This document shows, one piece after another, positions 51,414 to 60,747 of a stretch of DNA of 64,000 bases. Source of the DNA: an uncultured Opitutales bacterium. GTDB lineage: Bacteria > Verrucomicrobiota > Verrucomicrobiia > Opitutales > Coraliomargaritaceae. Within the stretch, counting starts at the first letter, position 1. Every line of letters starts with the position of its first letter. Under the pieces are notes generated by a model. It was not told where the DNA came from. It was given only the letters and a program-made list of their open reading frames with translations, and ran no database searches. Location: the NCBI GenBank assembly GCA_937775295.1, contig CALKBZ010000009.1, forward strand, positions 27,148 through 91,147. Reading direction: 5' to 3'. The translations under genes and the position numbers were made by a program.

Positions 51414-53630
51414 ATGAACCGATTACGACCCATCTTATGTTTTGTTGTCCTGTTAGGCTGCCTCGTGCCAGGTTTTGAGCGTTTGGTGGCAGCGGATGGC
51501 TCGCTGAATTCGCCCTACCATCTCGCGCAGCAACAGTCTCCTTATTTGCTACAGCACTTGGATAATCCCGTGGAATGGTATGTCTGGGGAGCAGAAGCTT
51601 TTGACCGAGCCCGCCAGGAGCAAAAGCCGATTTTTCTATCGATTGGTTACTCCACTTGCCACTGGTGTCATGTAATGGAACGTGAATCGTTCATGGACCC
51701 AGCAACTGCGCAAATACTGAATGAGAATTTTATCAACATCAAGGTCGACCGAGAAGAGCGTCCGGATATTGATCGGATCTACATGAGTTATGTACAGGCG
51801 GCGACGGGGCGAGGGGGCTGGCCCTTAAGTGTCTGGCTAACCCCGAGCTTAGAGCCTTTTTACGGTGGCACCTACTTTCCGGTTGAAGCGAGCCACCGCC
51901 GAGCGAGCTTTAAACAGGTCTTGAAAAAAATGGTGCGTGCCTGGGAGGAAGACCCAGATGGAGTCGAACAAGCTGCCCGTGCTAGTATCGAAAGTCTGCG
52001 CATGAGTCTGTTGCCGCGCTCAAGCCGCAAGGTGGAGTTGACGGAGCAACCGCTGTCGGATGCCGAGCTTGGCTACCGCAAGGATTTTGATCCAAACTAT
52101 GGCGGTTTCGGTAGAGCTCCAAAATTCCCTAGTCCGGGAGATTTGCAATTTCTACACTGCGCAGCGCTGCGTCAGGGGCTCGATTCAAGCAAAGGAACAG
52201 AGTTGCTGGAGATGTCGCTGAAGACGCTGCGCCAAATGGCGAATGGCGGCATCTACGACCATCTGGGCGGCGGGTTCCATCGCTATTCCGTCGATCGTTT
52301 CTGGCATGTGCCACACTTTGAAAAAATGCTCTACGACCAAGCGCAACTGGTGTCGGTTTACCTAGAAGCTTACCTCTTAACCAAAGATCCGTTTTACGCT
52401 GAAGTCGCGCGTGATGTACTACGCTATGTCGGGGAGAAGATGACGGATCCGAATGGCGGGTTTTATTCCGCCGAAGACGCGGACAGTGATTACACACACG
52501 ATTCATCTGAGCATGGTGAGGGAGTGGTGTACCTGTGGGAAAAGCGCGAGATTGATGCATTGCTCGGGGCAGATGCGGAGCTGTTTAATTTCATCTATGG
52601 CATTAAGGAGGACGGCAATGCGCCGAGGGATCCGCATGGTTATTTCGTCAGGCAAAATATATTAAATCGGCGAGTTGAGTTGGCCGCAGCAGCAGCAGTG
52701 GCTTTCGATCAGACACCGGAGCAGATTGAAATGACCCTGCAACGGTCTGAGACGATTTTGCGTCATGCACGTGCCCAACGACCGCAGCCTCATCTGGATG
52801 ACAAGCAGTTGACCGCATGGAATGGACTGATGATTTCCGCATATGCCCGTGCGTATCGGATCCTTGGAGATGTATCGTATTTACAAGCTGCAACCAGAGC
52901 GGCTGAGTTTCTGCAGCAGGAAGTCTACCGGCAAGAGACCGGAACTTTACTGCGAAGCTATCGAAAAGGCCCTTCTACGATCGAGGGATTTGCAACTGAC
53001 TATGCATTTCTGATACACGGCTTGATTGGTCTCTATGAAGCGGGGTTTGATGTACAATGGTTGCGCTTAGCTGAATCGCTGCAAATCAAGCAGGACGCAC
53101 TTTTTTGGGACATCGAACAAGGTGGCTACTACGCTTCACTGGCGGAGGATTCTTCCGTAATTTTACGTATCAAGGATGCGAATGATGGGGCTATCCCCTC
53201 CGCAAATTCCCTCAGTGCACTTAATTTACAGCGCTTGTCAGCCATGCTCGATCGTCCACAATGGGATGAACAGGCGCGTCGAATTTTTGATCTATTCAGT
53301 GATCGGATCGAGCGCACTCCACGGGCGCTCCCACAGATGATGCTTGCGCTCGATTTTTCACTGCAGAAGCCGACCAGTATTCTCTTAGCTGGAGAACTGG
53401 ATGCAGCAGACACAAAGGAATTGCTGGCGGTCGTAAATGAAACGCTTCGGCCTCACAGTGTGTTATTGCTCGCCGATGGCGGCCTGGGGCAATCGTACCT
53501 GAGCCAGAAAGTCGAGATCTTCAAAGATTTGCGACCAATTGATGGCCAAGCGACTGCATACATTTGTGAAGATTTTACCTGCAAGATGCCGACCACTTCG
53601 GCGGAACTGGTTAGGGAGCAATTGAAATAA
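51414..53630 (+). CDS. Exported DUF255 thioredoxin-like/glycosidase-like protein
   Basis: 738 residues from ATG 51414 (MNRLRPILCFVVLLGCLV...), which starts a signal peptide; ORF upstream to 51351 is less likely. The N-terminal thioredoxin-fold domain (DUF255, about 36-195) includes HLDNPVEWYVWGAEAF and GYSTCHWCHVMERESF, with the CxxC pair near residue 81. A six-hairpin glycosidase-like toroid follows (about 220-640, FGRAPKFPSPGDLQFLH; YDHLGGGFHRYSVDRFWHVP), then a small C-terminal domain. Related to YyaL and human SPATA20, whose biochemical role is unclear. Periplasmic location is unusual for the family and is inferred from the signal peptide. Confidence 0.88.
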   Translation: MNRLRPILCFVVLLGCLVPGFERLVAADGSLNSPYHLAQQQSPYLLQHLDNPVEWYVWGAEAFDRARQEQKPIFLSIGYSTCHWCHVMERESFMDPATAQILNENFINIKVDREERPDIDRIYMSYVQAATGRGGWPLSVWLTPSLEPFYGGTYFPVEASHRRASFKQVLKKMVRAWEEDPDGVEQAARASIESLRMSLLPRSSRKVELTEQPLSDAELGYRKDFDPNYGGFGRAPKFPSPGDLQFLHCAALRQGLDSSKGTELLEMSLKTLRQMANGGIYDHLGGGFHRYSVDRFWHVPHFEKMLYDQAQLVSVYLEAYLLTKDPFYAEVARDVLRYVGEKMTDPNGGFYSAEDADSDYTHDSSEHGEGVVYLWEKREIDALLGADAELFNFIYGIKEDGNAPRDPHGYFVRQNILNRRVELAAAAAVAFDQTPEQIEMTLQRSETILRHARAQRPQPHLDDKQLTAWNGLMISAYARAYRILGDVSYLQAATRAAEFLQQEVYRQETGTLLRSYRKGPSTIEGFATDYAFLIHGLIGLYEAGFDVQWLRLAESLQIKQDALFWDIEQGGYYASLAEDSSVILRIKDANDGAIPSANSLSALNLQRLSAMLDRPQWDEQARRIFDLFSDRIERTPRALPQMMLALDFSLQKPTSILLAGELDAADTKELLAVVNETLRPHSVLLLADGGLGQSYLSQKVEIFKDLRPIDGQATAYICEDFTCKMPTTSAELVREQLK

Positions 53631-54219
53631 CTTCATTCGTGGCGCTTCTTGCGTAAATGCTGCGGTGTCACGTGGCGATCCTCTCCTTAAGAGCATCTTA
53701 TCTACACTGTTCCCATGACTCATCATTACAGCCAGCGGCGTGGCCGTTTGATCTACCGCCCTGACGTGGAAGAGAGGCATGCAGATGCCTGACCCTTAAA
53801 AAGCATCATTTTAAATCAGGAGTGATAATCAGTGAACATATCTGTGGCGGTCGATGGCATTTGAATGCTGACCAAGCATTCTGGAAAAAACGCATGTTTT
53901 TTTTTTTGCGTTTTAGGTGACGTTTGCAAGCGCGAAAAATGGATATAAAAAGCGGTACTACATGGGTAATTTTATATTAAGTAAAGACACGCGCCGCAAT
54001 GCAAGTGTCCACTTTACCTGACTATGCGGAACTCTGATATTTATTAGATTAAAATTTAGAGCTACGCATCGGAATTTAAGATGGGAACTGCGGCTTCCGT
54101 GGGAATTCGCTGTTCGCAGAGCTTGCAGGCACCCACTGCCCCTCAAAATAGCCTAAAAAGCCCAGTCCGCTGCCATCCCTCGGCCCGAATCGCTAGGCTC
54201 GCAAGCTGTGCTGCAGATC
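53631..54219. other. Intergenic region downstream of the DUF255 gene
   Basis: About 590 bases, mostly AT-rich. A stem AAAACGCA/TGCGTTTT with a T-rich loop is at 53887-53914 and could end forward transcription. No gene supported. Confidence 0.4.
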
Positions 54220-54250
54220 AAAAAAAGCTCCTGAATCGAAATTCAGGAGC
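54220..54250 (-). terminator. Intrinsic terminator of the PEP-CTERM gene
   Basis: A perfect stem GCTCCTGAAT/ATTCAGGAGC with a CGAA loop (54227-54250), followed on the reverse strand by a run of seven T, 36 bases after the stop codon. Confidence 0.92.
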
Positions 54251-54286
54251 GTTGAATCGCTCTTCTTGAGGAAATTAATTTAATCG

Positions 54287-54976
54287 CTAGCCACGACGTC
54301 GTAGCATCACATGACCAAGAGCCGCGATGCCAGCCAAAAGCCCATAAACTGTCGGCTCTGGAATTGGAGCCGCACCGAAAACTCCGACATTGTCGAAGCC
54401 GATTTTCACATTGCCGGCTGCGCCAAACCCTTGGTTGTAGGTAACCACAATCTTGACTGAATCGGTCGCGGCAGGGATTACAAAGTTTCCTGTACTCGAG
54501 CAGGTACTCCATGTGCCGGGGGCTTGGCTGATTTGAAAGTTGTAACCACTGCCGACACCATCGCTTGCTTGGGAGATGAGACTGCCAACTGCGTCGTAAG
54601 CTTCGATTTTTACGCCTCCGCACGTATTTTGTACATTCGTCATGGCATCCCACTGAAGGACGGGGGTGTCACCAATAGCTAGGCCTAAACTTGCGAGCGA
54701 TAAGAACGGGGCAGTTGCACCATCGCTAGAGATGAGGACGCCGCCCCAAGGGGTGCCAGGAGAAGTGAAGTCGAACTCGGCATATCCGTCGGCGTTGCCG
54801 CCTGTAGCTGAAAAACTCCAAGTGCCACCTGATTGGTCACTAATCCAGTCGTCGCCACCGGCGATTTCGAAATCGCCGTTCGGGGCTAAGTTGAACTGTT
54901 GTGCGTGAACAGATGATAGAGCAGCAATTAAAGCCATTAAAATTAATTTTACGCATGATCTGGGAACTAGCCACAC
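54287..54976 (-). CDS. PEP-CTERM sorting-domain protein
   Basis: 229 residues with a GTG start. Signal peptide LILMALIAALSSVHA, then a beta-sandwich-like secreted domain (about 27-200) rich in Gly, Ser and Asp, beginning NLAPNGDFEIAGGDDWISDQ, similar to carbohydrate-binding modules. The C-terminus is IPEPTVYGLLAGIAALGHVM followed by RRRG: the PEP motif, a membrane-spanning segment and a basic end, as recognised by an exosortase that transfers the protein to the envelope. Typical of biofilm or matrix-forming Gram-negative bacteria. The exosortase is not in the window. Confidence 0.93.
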   Translation of the reverse strand: MWLVPRSCVKLILMALIAALSSVHAQQFNLAPNGDFEIAGGDDWISDQSGGTWSFSATGGNADGYAEFDFTSPGTPWGGVLISSDGATAPFLSLASLGLAIGDTPVLQWDAMTNVQNTCGGVKIEAYDAVGSLISQASDGVGSGYNFQISQAPGTWSTCSSTGNFVIPAATDSVKIVVTYNQGFGAAGNVKIGFDNVGVFGAAPIPEPTVYGLLAGIAALGHVMLRRRG

Positions 54977-55429
54977 GTCAATTTTTATTATGTAAAATTT
55001 ATTACTTTTTATTATAATCTTTAAATTGCGGGCCGGTTCTTTTTAAAAAACCTAAATTCGATAAAAAACGGCGACAATCAGACAGGCTCGGGCCGTCATG
55101 CAACGCTGTAGCGCGCGCCCAACAGCGGTTCCCTCGTCCCCACCTCTACCCACTCGGCAGTACAATAAACGCCAAGACATTCTCTTCTCATTCTGCAGAT
55201 CAAATAGAAAAAAAGATCATCGATGATTCGCGGAGTCGTTCGATAAACAGGCCTTTGAAAAATGCTCCGACCACTACGAACAGTAGGCTGTCGTTTTTTA
55301 TCGAGGTGACAGTCCCTTAAAATGCACCGAAATCGACTTCCTTCCTTCCTTTCGGTGCTCGGCCACCACGAGAAGTGCTGTCATCAGCTCCAAGTAGGGG
55401 TAACCCTTAAAGGAAACCACCGAGTGCAC
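54977..55429. other. Non-coding stretch
   Basis: About 450 bases between the PEP-CTERM gene and the next reverse-strand gene. It presumably holds the PEP-CTERM promoter. No repeat or RNA recognised. Confidence 0.35.
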
Positions 55430-56590
55430 TTAATCCCCCACTGCGGCATCCAGCAGCTCATCGGTCATATCGTGTAGCCGCTTGGTATTTTCCCAATCAC
55501 TGAGATAAGCCGCGAAAGCATGAATAAACTCAAATCGACGATTTGAATTGAGTGCGGTCTCATAGAGTGCACCCAAGGACTGAGCAGAATTAAAATAGGC
55601 GGGGTTCACACGCTCAAGGCGGAGGGCAATAATCTCACAACGAGCCGTGAGAATAGCGCGCAAGGCCTGATGATCGCGCTGCGTCCACAAGCCCATTAGA
55701 TTTTGCAACTCCCCGCCCGAGGCGCGATGGATATCGAAATTGGCCAACTCTGCAATCCACACCCGCGACGCATCGAGACTTTCGTAGTGCTCCGTGTCTT
55801 GCGATAAATACTCGGCCATCTGGCGCTGCCAGCATATATCCAAAGTGCTGGTTTGTTGATCGGCTTCGGTCGGTTGAATCGCCTCTTTAAGTGCAACGGA
55901 CACGTCGTGCCCCGCGACGGCTCGATCAAGCAATACACCCATATCATATCGCAGCAAACCGCCCTGACGCAAAGCATACAGCACCCAATAGCCCTGCCGC
56001 GGAGACAATTCGCCCTCGCGGCCGATCCCCCATTCTAATGGCAGCAGGGAACTGACTTTTAACAATCCCGCCTGCCGTGCCTGTTGAATATATGGGCTCT
56101 GCTGTGCAGGCCGTAAGCTCAAATAACTCTGCGAGCTGAGCGCAGACATCGCCCAATAACGAATGCGCTCACTCGCGCCTGGACCATAGTTAAAATTCGC
56201 ATAACGCACAATATAAGCCTCAGTCAGAGCACGGCATACTGTCTCCAAATCCAGCGCGGCTTGCCATCGAAAATTCAGACTGACCTGCCCCCTCGCCCCA
56301 GTGTTTATTTGATAAGCACCGTCAAACTCGACGTGCTCTTCGGGGCGCAGCGCCACAAAGATGCGCTGAGGGAATTCATGGCTGCCTACCTGCAAGTAAC
56401 TCGCACAGAGTTCGACGACATACTCACCAAGCGTATTAACAAAGGACACGGAGCGATTGTCGGTGCCAACCACCTCGAAATAGCGACCCTCAATAAAGTC
56501 CAAGGACTCGCCACGCTGCGCCACTCCCAAGCGAGGCAGCAAACCGAGCACGAGACAAAGCAACAATCGGAAACCAGTGCACGAGTTCAT
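55430..56590 (-). CDS. Hypothetical secreted protein
   Basis: 386 residues from ATG 56590 (MNSCTGFRLLLCLVLGLLPRL), a clear signal peptide; the open frame to 56650 is not used. The stop of the upstream gene overlaps this start by one base (TGATG), so the two are translationally coupled. The mature protein begins with a beta-rich segment (SLDFIEGRYFEVVGTDN), followed by a largely helical region about 100-385. No family recognised. It forms a cluster with two membrane proteins upstream. Confidence 0.75.
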   Translation of the reverse strand: MNSCTGFRLLLCLVLGLLPRLGVAQRGESLDFIEGRYFEVVGTDNRSVSFVNTLGEYVVELCASYLQVGSHEFPQRIFVALRPEEHVEFDGAYQINTGARGQVSLNFRWQAALDLETVCRALTEAYIVRYANFNYGPGASERIRYWAMSALSSQSYLSLRPAQQSPYIQQARQAGLLKVSSLLPLEWGIGREGELSPRQGYWVLYALRQGGLLRYDMGVLLDRAVAGHDVSVALKEAIQPTEADQQTSTLDICWQRQMAEYLSQDTEHYESLDASRVWIAELANFDIHRASGGELQNLMGLWTQRDHQALRAILTARCEIIALRLERVNPAYFNSAQSLGALYETALNSNRRFEFIHAFAAYLSDWENTKRLHDMTDELLDAAVGD

Positions 56591-57294
56591 CAGCGAAGCT
56601 TTAAGCGCATCGTGCCTGCCACCAATTCGACAGACTCGACTTTTTCCCATGCTTGTTGGCAGGCGACAAATTCATCGGTCTGCGCATAGGCCTGCAATAA
56701 TGACTGCAGCAACTGTTTACCCAGCCCAGCTATCACAGGAACCGCAGCATCATTCACACGCAGCGCACTCATTTGGAACTGCACCTGTGGACCCGCAGAA
56801 AAATGCCCTTGCGCAATCATCATCCGATCATGTGCGCTCCCATAGATTGTGACTTCGGTCGGCAAGTTGAGAAAAAATCCTACGGAACCGTCGATAAAAA
56901 AGTTCGGAATCCCTGGCAGAATTACAATACCAGTCGCCCCCTCAGCTGCTGATGCTGCACTGGGCTTACGAAATTTAGCTGACATCCACGCATTGATCTC
57001 TCCCGCAGTCAGCTCAACCGTGGAAGCACTGCCATTCAATAAGGCCTCACGTTTTTGCTCCCAACTACGACTGTTCGAGACAGGGCCTTCGAAATAGGAC
57101 CGATCTAACAACTTCAGCTCAGTGGGGAGTTCCAGATAGGCATTTAGGTCTGCCAGCGATTTAAAGGGTGTCGGAGGCACCGAAGCTAAACATAAAAAAC
57201 CTGAAAGGGCCCCGACGAGTGCCATCAAAACAGCAGCAACGAGGATACCAGCGACGGCGGGCCCTTCTTTTTTGGCAGTTTTGGCAGCAGACAT
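56590..57294 (-). CDS. Hypothetical membrane-anchored protein
   Basis: 234 residues. A cytosolic basic start (MSAAKTAKKEG) leads to a single membrane segment (about 13-37, AGILVAAVLMALVGALSGFL). The exported remainder has a beta-type domain (about 90-225) with LTAGEINAWMSAKF and GSVGFFLNLPTEVTIYG, recalling a LEA/DUF2140-like fold, which is tentative. It lies 20 bases downstream of the DUF4013 gene and overlaps the next gene by one base. Confidence 0.72.
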   Translation of the reverse strand: MSAAKTAKKEGPAVAGILVAAVLMALVGALSGFLCLASVPPTPFKSLADLNAYLELPTELKLLDRSYFEGPVSNSRSWEQKREALLNGSASTVELTAGEINAWMSAKFRKPSAASAAEGATGIVILPGIPNFFIDGSVGFFLNLPTEVTIYGSAHDRMMIAQGHFSAGPQVQFQMSALRVNDAAVPVIAGLGKQLLQSLLQAYAQTDEFVACQQAWEKVESVELVAGTMRLKLR

Positions 57295-57314
57295 AATATT
57301 AAGGTGCTTGAGAG

Positions 57315-57911
57315 TTACTTTCCCGACTCAAACGAGCGGTAACACAAGCTGGTCTGAATCACTAACAACAGGAATCCAGCAAAAAAGGCGAAACCATACA
57401 GCGGTAGAGCGAATGCACAGATCCCAGCAAAAACAAGTACTGGCAGAATGAACTCAGCTGCCTTCATGTAACTCATCCGAGCAATTAACACCACATCCAA
57501 CAAATCTTTGTAGTTGGAACGCATCTGCAGGCGATACAGCGCAGCGCAAAATAGCACCGATACTGCTAAAAACACCGAAGCCATAAATACGTATGCCAAC
57601 GCACCGAGCCCAAGCGCACTGAATCCGGTCGCTAAGAACATTCCGACAACTAAGGGCAGCAACCAGTACGCCAACCACACGATTGCGAATTTCAACCCAT
57701 CCGCAAACAAGCCGGACCAATCAGTCCATTCCGGCAGATGGTGCTGGCCCGTACGCCGCAACTGCGCGGCAAAACGATACAAATAGCCGAACGCGAAAAG
57801 ATTCACGATCGGGATAAAGGACAGCGCACTGCCAATTAACAACTTGCGACCGAAATTAGGCTGACAAATCAAGTGGGCGAAAACTTCTTCAAATATGGGC
57901 TTTTCCTTCAT
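57315..57911 (-). CDS. DUF4013 family membrane protein
   Basis: 198 residues, about five membrane segments. The start (FGRKLLIGSALSFIPIVNLF and then GYLYRFAAQLRRTGQHHLPEW) with the D-W-x-x-LF-x-DG element is typical of DUF4013. Function unknown. First gene of a three-gene reverse-strand operon; its start overlaps the region of the divergent prenyltransferase gene. Confidence 0.85.
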   Translation of the reverse strand: MKEKPIFEEVFAHLICQPNFGRKLLIGSALSFIPIVNLFAFGYLYRFAAQLRRTGQHHLPEWTDWSGLFADGLKFAIVWLAYWLLPLVVGMFLATGFSALGLGALAYVFMASVFLAVSVLFCAALYRLQMRSNYKDLLDVVLIARMSYMKAAEFILPVLVFAGICAFALPLYGFAFFAGFLLLVIQTSLCYRSFESGK

Positions 57912-57936
57912 AGCTAAATTCAGTCAAGGTAGCGGA

Positions 57937-58821
57937 GTGAATCTGGCATTAAAAGAAAAATTGGCAACTTATCAAAAACGAGTGGAACGCGGCATTGAGC
58001 AACTGCTCCCCACCGCATCGACGCGCCCCGAGCGGCTACATGCGGCCATGCGCTACTCGATGGAGGCCGGCGGCAAACGTATTCGCCCCGTGCTGATGAT
58101 CGCGGCGAGTGAACTATTTCCCTCCCAAGCCGACCCACTCGCAGCGGCAGTGGCGATCGAGTGCCTGCACACCTACACCCTCATCCATGACGATCTGCCC
58201 TCCATCGACGACAGTGACCTACGTCGCGGACGCCCCTCCTGCCACATGCAGTTCGACCAAGCCACCGCAGTGCTGGCCGGCGATTCACTACTGACTTACG
58301 CCTTTCAGCTATTGGCGGGTAACTACGCCCAACAACCGAGCCTCGCCACGGGACTCATCCACGACCTCGCCACCGCCAGCAGCAGCGAGCGCTTGATCGG
58401 AGGACAAATGGAAGACATCGACAACGAAGGTAAACCAATCGATGCCGAAACCCTGCGCTACATTCACGAAAACAAGACCGGCGCCCTACTCACTGCCGCA
58501 TTAACGATGGGGCTGCGTTTTTGCGCCCCCACAATAGAGCAACTGCAGCAGATCGAAGCGGTGGGTTACCACCTCGGCCTGACCTTTCAAATCGTCGATG
58601 ATATATTGGACGCGACTTCGAATGCCGAAGAGCTCGGTAAACCAGTTGGCAACGACAGCGCCAGCGACAAGAGCACTTATGTTGCACTGCATGGCATCGA
58701 CGGTGCTCATCGCGAAGCAAAAAAACACACCGCCGCGGCCCTCAAAAACGCCGAAGCACTCGGCGGCAACAACGCCTTCCTACTGGACTTGATCGCCGAC
58801 CTAGAGCATCGGATCAATTAG
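57937..58821 (+). CDS. ispA: Polyprenyl (farnesyl/geranylgeranyl) diphosphate synthase
   Basis: 294 residues from GTG 57937. An ATG at 57895 is also in frame but would overlap the divergent gene and extend beyond the family N-terminus. The enzyme condenses isopentenyl diphosphate units. GGKRIRP (about 46-52), the first aspartate-rich motif HDDLPSIDD near residue 84 and the second motif DDILD near 222 are present. Two small residues precede the first motif, in keeping with short-chain (C15) products, but chain length is not certain. Supplies prenyl chains for quinone, haem A and cell-wall lipid synthesis. Confidence 0.92.
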   Translation: MNLALKEKLATYQKRVERGIEQLLPTASTRPERLHAAMRYSMEAGGKRIRPVLMIAASELFPSQADPLAAAVAIECLHTYTLIHDDLPSIDDSDLRRGRPSCHMQFDQATAVLAGDSLLTYAFQLLAGNYAQQPSLATGLIHDLATASSSERLIGGQMEDIDNEGKPIDAETLRYIHENKTGALLTAALTMGLRFCAPTIEQLQQIEAVGYHLGLTFQIVDDILDATSNAEELGKPVGNDSASDKSTYVALHGIDGAHREAKKHTAAALKNAEALGGNNAFLLDLIADLEHRIN

Positions 58822-59007
58822 TAGCTGGATTTACATCAGTATATCAGTGGGCTAGAACATGCCACAACCTGATTCATAGGCAAACGAGTCAATGGAATAG
58901 GGCACCGTGCAACAGCTGGCCTCGATAACATGCAATACTGGCGGAGTCCATCGATGCGAGCGCGTGTGATACCAAAACGAACTGGGTAAGCTCTAAGCTC
59001 TAACAAT

Positions 59008-59478
59008 TCACTCAATCGCGAGAATCTTACCGAACTTAGCATTTGGCAGCGCAAAGGCATCGCCGACTTTATAACCTCGCAAACGACCCGCCAACGGCGA
59101 CTGCGCCGTGATCACTGTAACCTCAATGTGATCCATTGAGATCACCTGGCCACCAGCCACACCAGCCAAGAAGAACACCTCTTCAGATCCGTCGAAGTCG
59201 CATTTGAATAATGCCCCAAGCGAGACATCCGTATTCGTCTTGAGCAAATCTTTGCGCTCAGACTGAAGCTCTTCCACCGCGTCGGCCCACTGCCTCGCTT
59301 GCCCAGCCTGACCGGCGGCTAAATAGGAGGCTTCCAGGCCTTGCGTATCCCATTGCGATTCTGCCCGAGACTCTTCGCTGGTTGCGTATTCGGCGGCATC
59401 TTGCGAGGCTTTGACAGCATGCAGTGCCTCCTTACGTAAAGTATCAATCAAGGTATTAAAAAATAAGGTCTTATCCAT
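59008..59478 (-). CDS. GreA/GreB-family transcription-factor-like protein
   Basis: 156 residues. A helical N-terminal region (about 1-80) could form the coiled coil of GreA-type factors. The C-terminal half (about 85-156) is a GreA/GreB C-terminal FKBP-like domain, with VSLGALFKCDFDGSEEVFFL, VITAQSPLAGRLRGYKVGDA and a final PNAKFGKILAIE. The acidic tip pair of GreA (D-x-x-E at the coiled-coil end) is not obvious, so it may not stimulate RNA cleavage. It resembles Rnk/GreA relatives that bind RNA polymerase. Confidence 0.75.
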   Translation of the reverse strand: MDKTLFFNTLIDTLRKEALHAVKASQDAAEYATSEESRAESQWDTQGLEASYLAAGQAGQARQWADAVEELQSERKDLLKTNTDVSLGALFKCDFDGSEEVFFLAGVAGGQVISMDHIEVTVITAQSPLAGRLRGYKVGDAFALPNAKFGKILAIE

Positions 59479-59716
59479 AAGTTAAACAAATAGTATCGTG
59501 GCCTGAAACATAGATTTCAAATTAAATAATTCAAGGCATCGCGGAATACGAAAATGTAGCAGATAACACGAATCCCTTTGTAAAGTTCGCACCATAACAA
59601 AAATCAAGCATGTCAAGACGACCAAAGTCTAACGTAAAAAAAACAAGCCAAGTAGCCGAATTTACTACATCTTCTACTTGATCCTTACTACGAAATGCGC
59701 ACAGTCTGACACTACA

Positions 59717-60700
59717 ATGAACGTCCTCACATCTAAACGCACTGCCGAGTATCAACCTTGGCTCTTTGCTTTCTGCATCTTCGCACTTTGCTGGATTACA
59801 CCGCTGCTGTACGCAGGTGGTTTTACGACAACGATTCGCGCAGGCATGGCTTTTTTAGACTGGCCACTTTCAAATGGCTCGCTGAACCCACAAGGTTGGA
59901 TCGTCCAATCCGATATGCTTGCTGAACACAGCCATCGCCTACTCGGCATGATTATAGGTTTCCTTTCTCTCGGCCTACTGCTGCTAATGTGGCTAAAGGA
60001 AGAACGCGCATGGATGCGCCAGCTCGCCCGTGTGTTAGTGCTCGTTGTCATTTTGCAAGGAGTTTTGGGTGGAGCCCGCGTGCGCTTCGATTCGCTGAAC
60101 ACGATGGCGGATCACAATCTGGTTGGTCAAAGCTTCGCAGTGGTCCACGCCTGCGGCGCTATGATCGTGCTCGGGATTCTGATCTCACTGACACTGGGCA
60201 GTTCCCGGAGTTGGATCGAGCGCCAGAGCGGACTTATTCGTCCTGCACCAGCCTCACTTAAACGTTGGGGAATCGCCAGCACCATCGCAATCTTTCTACA
60301 AGTTTTAATCGGAGCAATCATGCGTCAAGCGGAAGCTGGTTTAGCGATCGCCCAATTTCCGACGGCCAGCCCAGGAAGCTTATTGCCCGGCTATTGGAAT
60401 TTCGATGTGAGCATCCACTTCGCTCACCGTGTTGGTGCAGTTATCGTGACGCTTTTCCTACTCGTTTATTTAAGTAAATTGTGGGCAAACCCAAACACAC
60501 GAAAGGCTCTGATCGTGGGAATACTAAGTGTAGTAGCCCTTCTCTTTGTGCAGGTCTATCTCGGTGCCTTGACCATTTGGACTGTAAAAAATCCTTATGT
60601 CGCAACGATTCATCATCTCGTCGGTGCTTTTCTACTTGCCAGCACGTGGGGCTTAACTTTTCTAGCTCATCGCTCCGTGGTCCCGAAGCCTGCAATCTAG
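59717..60700 (+). CDS. ctaA: Heme A synthase (COX15/CtaA)
   Basis: 327 residues from ATG 59717 (the frame is open to 59678). An integral membrane protein with about eight segments that oxidises the C8 methyl of haem O to form haem A. Key features: TTIRAGMAFLDWPLSNGSLN, AEHSHRLLGMIIGFLSLG with a haem-ligand histidine, and a repeat unit IHFAHRVGAVIVTLFLL and TIHHLVGAFLLAS later. First gene of the oxidase operon. Confidence 0.95.
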   Translation: MNVLTSKRTAEYQPWLFAFCIFALCWITPLLYAGGFTTTIRAGMAFLDWPLSNGSLNPQGWIVQSDMLAEHSHRLLGMIIGFLSLGLLLLMWLKEERAWMRQLARVLVLVVILQGVLGGARVRFDSLNTMADHNLVGQSFAVVHACGAMIVLGILISLTLGSSRSWIERQSGLIRPAPASLKRWGIASTIAIFLQVLIGAIMRQAEAGLAIAQFPTASPGSLLPGYWNFDVSIHFAHRVGAVIVTLFLLVYLSKLWANPNTRKALIVGILSVVALLFVQVYLGALTIWTVKNPYVATIHHLVGAFLLASTWGLTFLAHRSVVPKPAI

Positions 60701-60747
60701 TCAGCTTCGATTCACACCAATATACCACTCCATCGCTGACGTACAAG

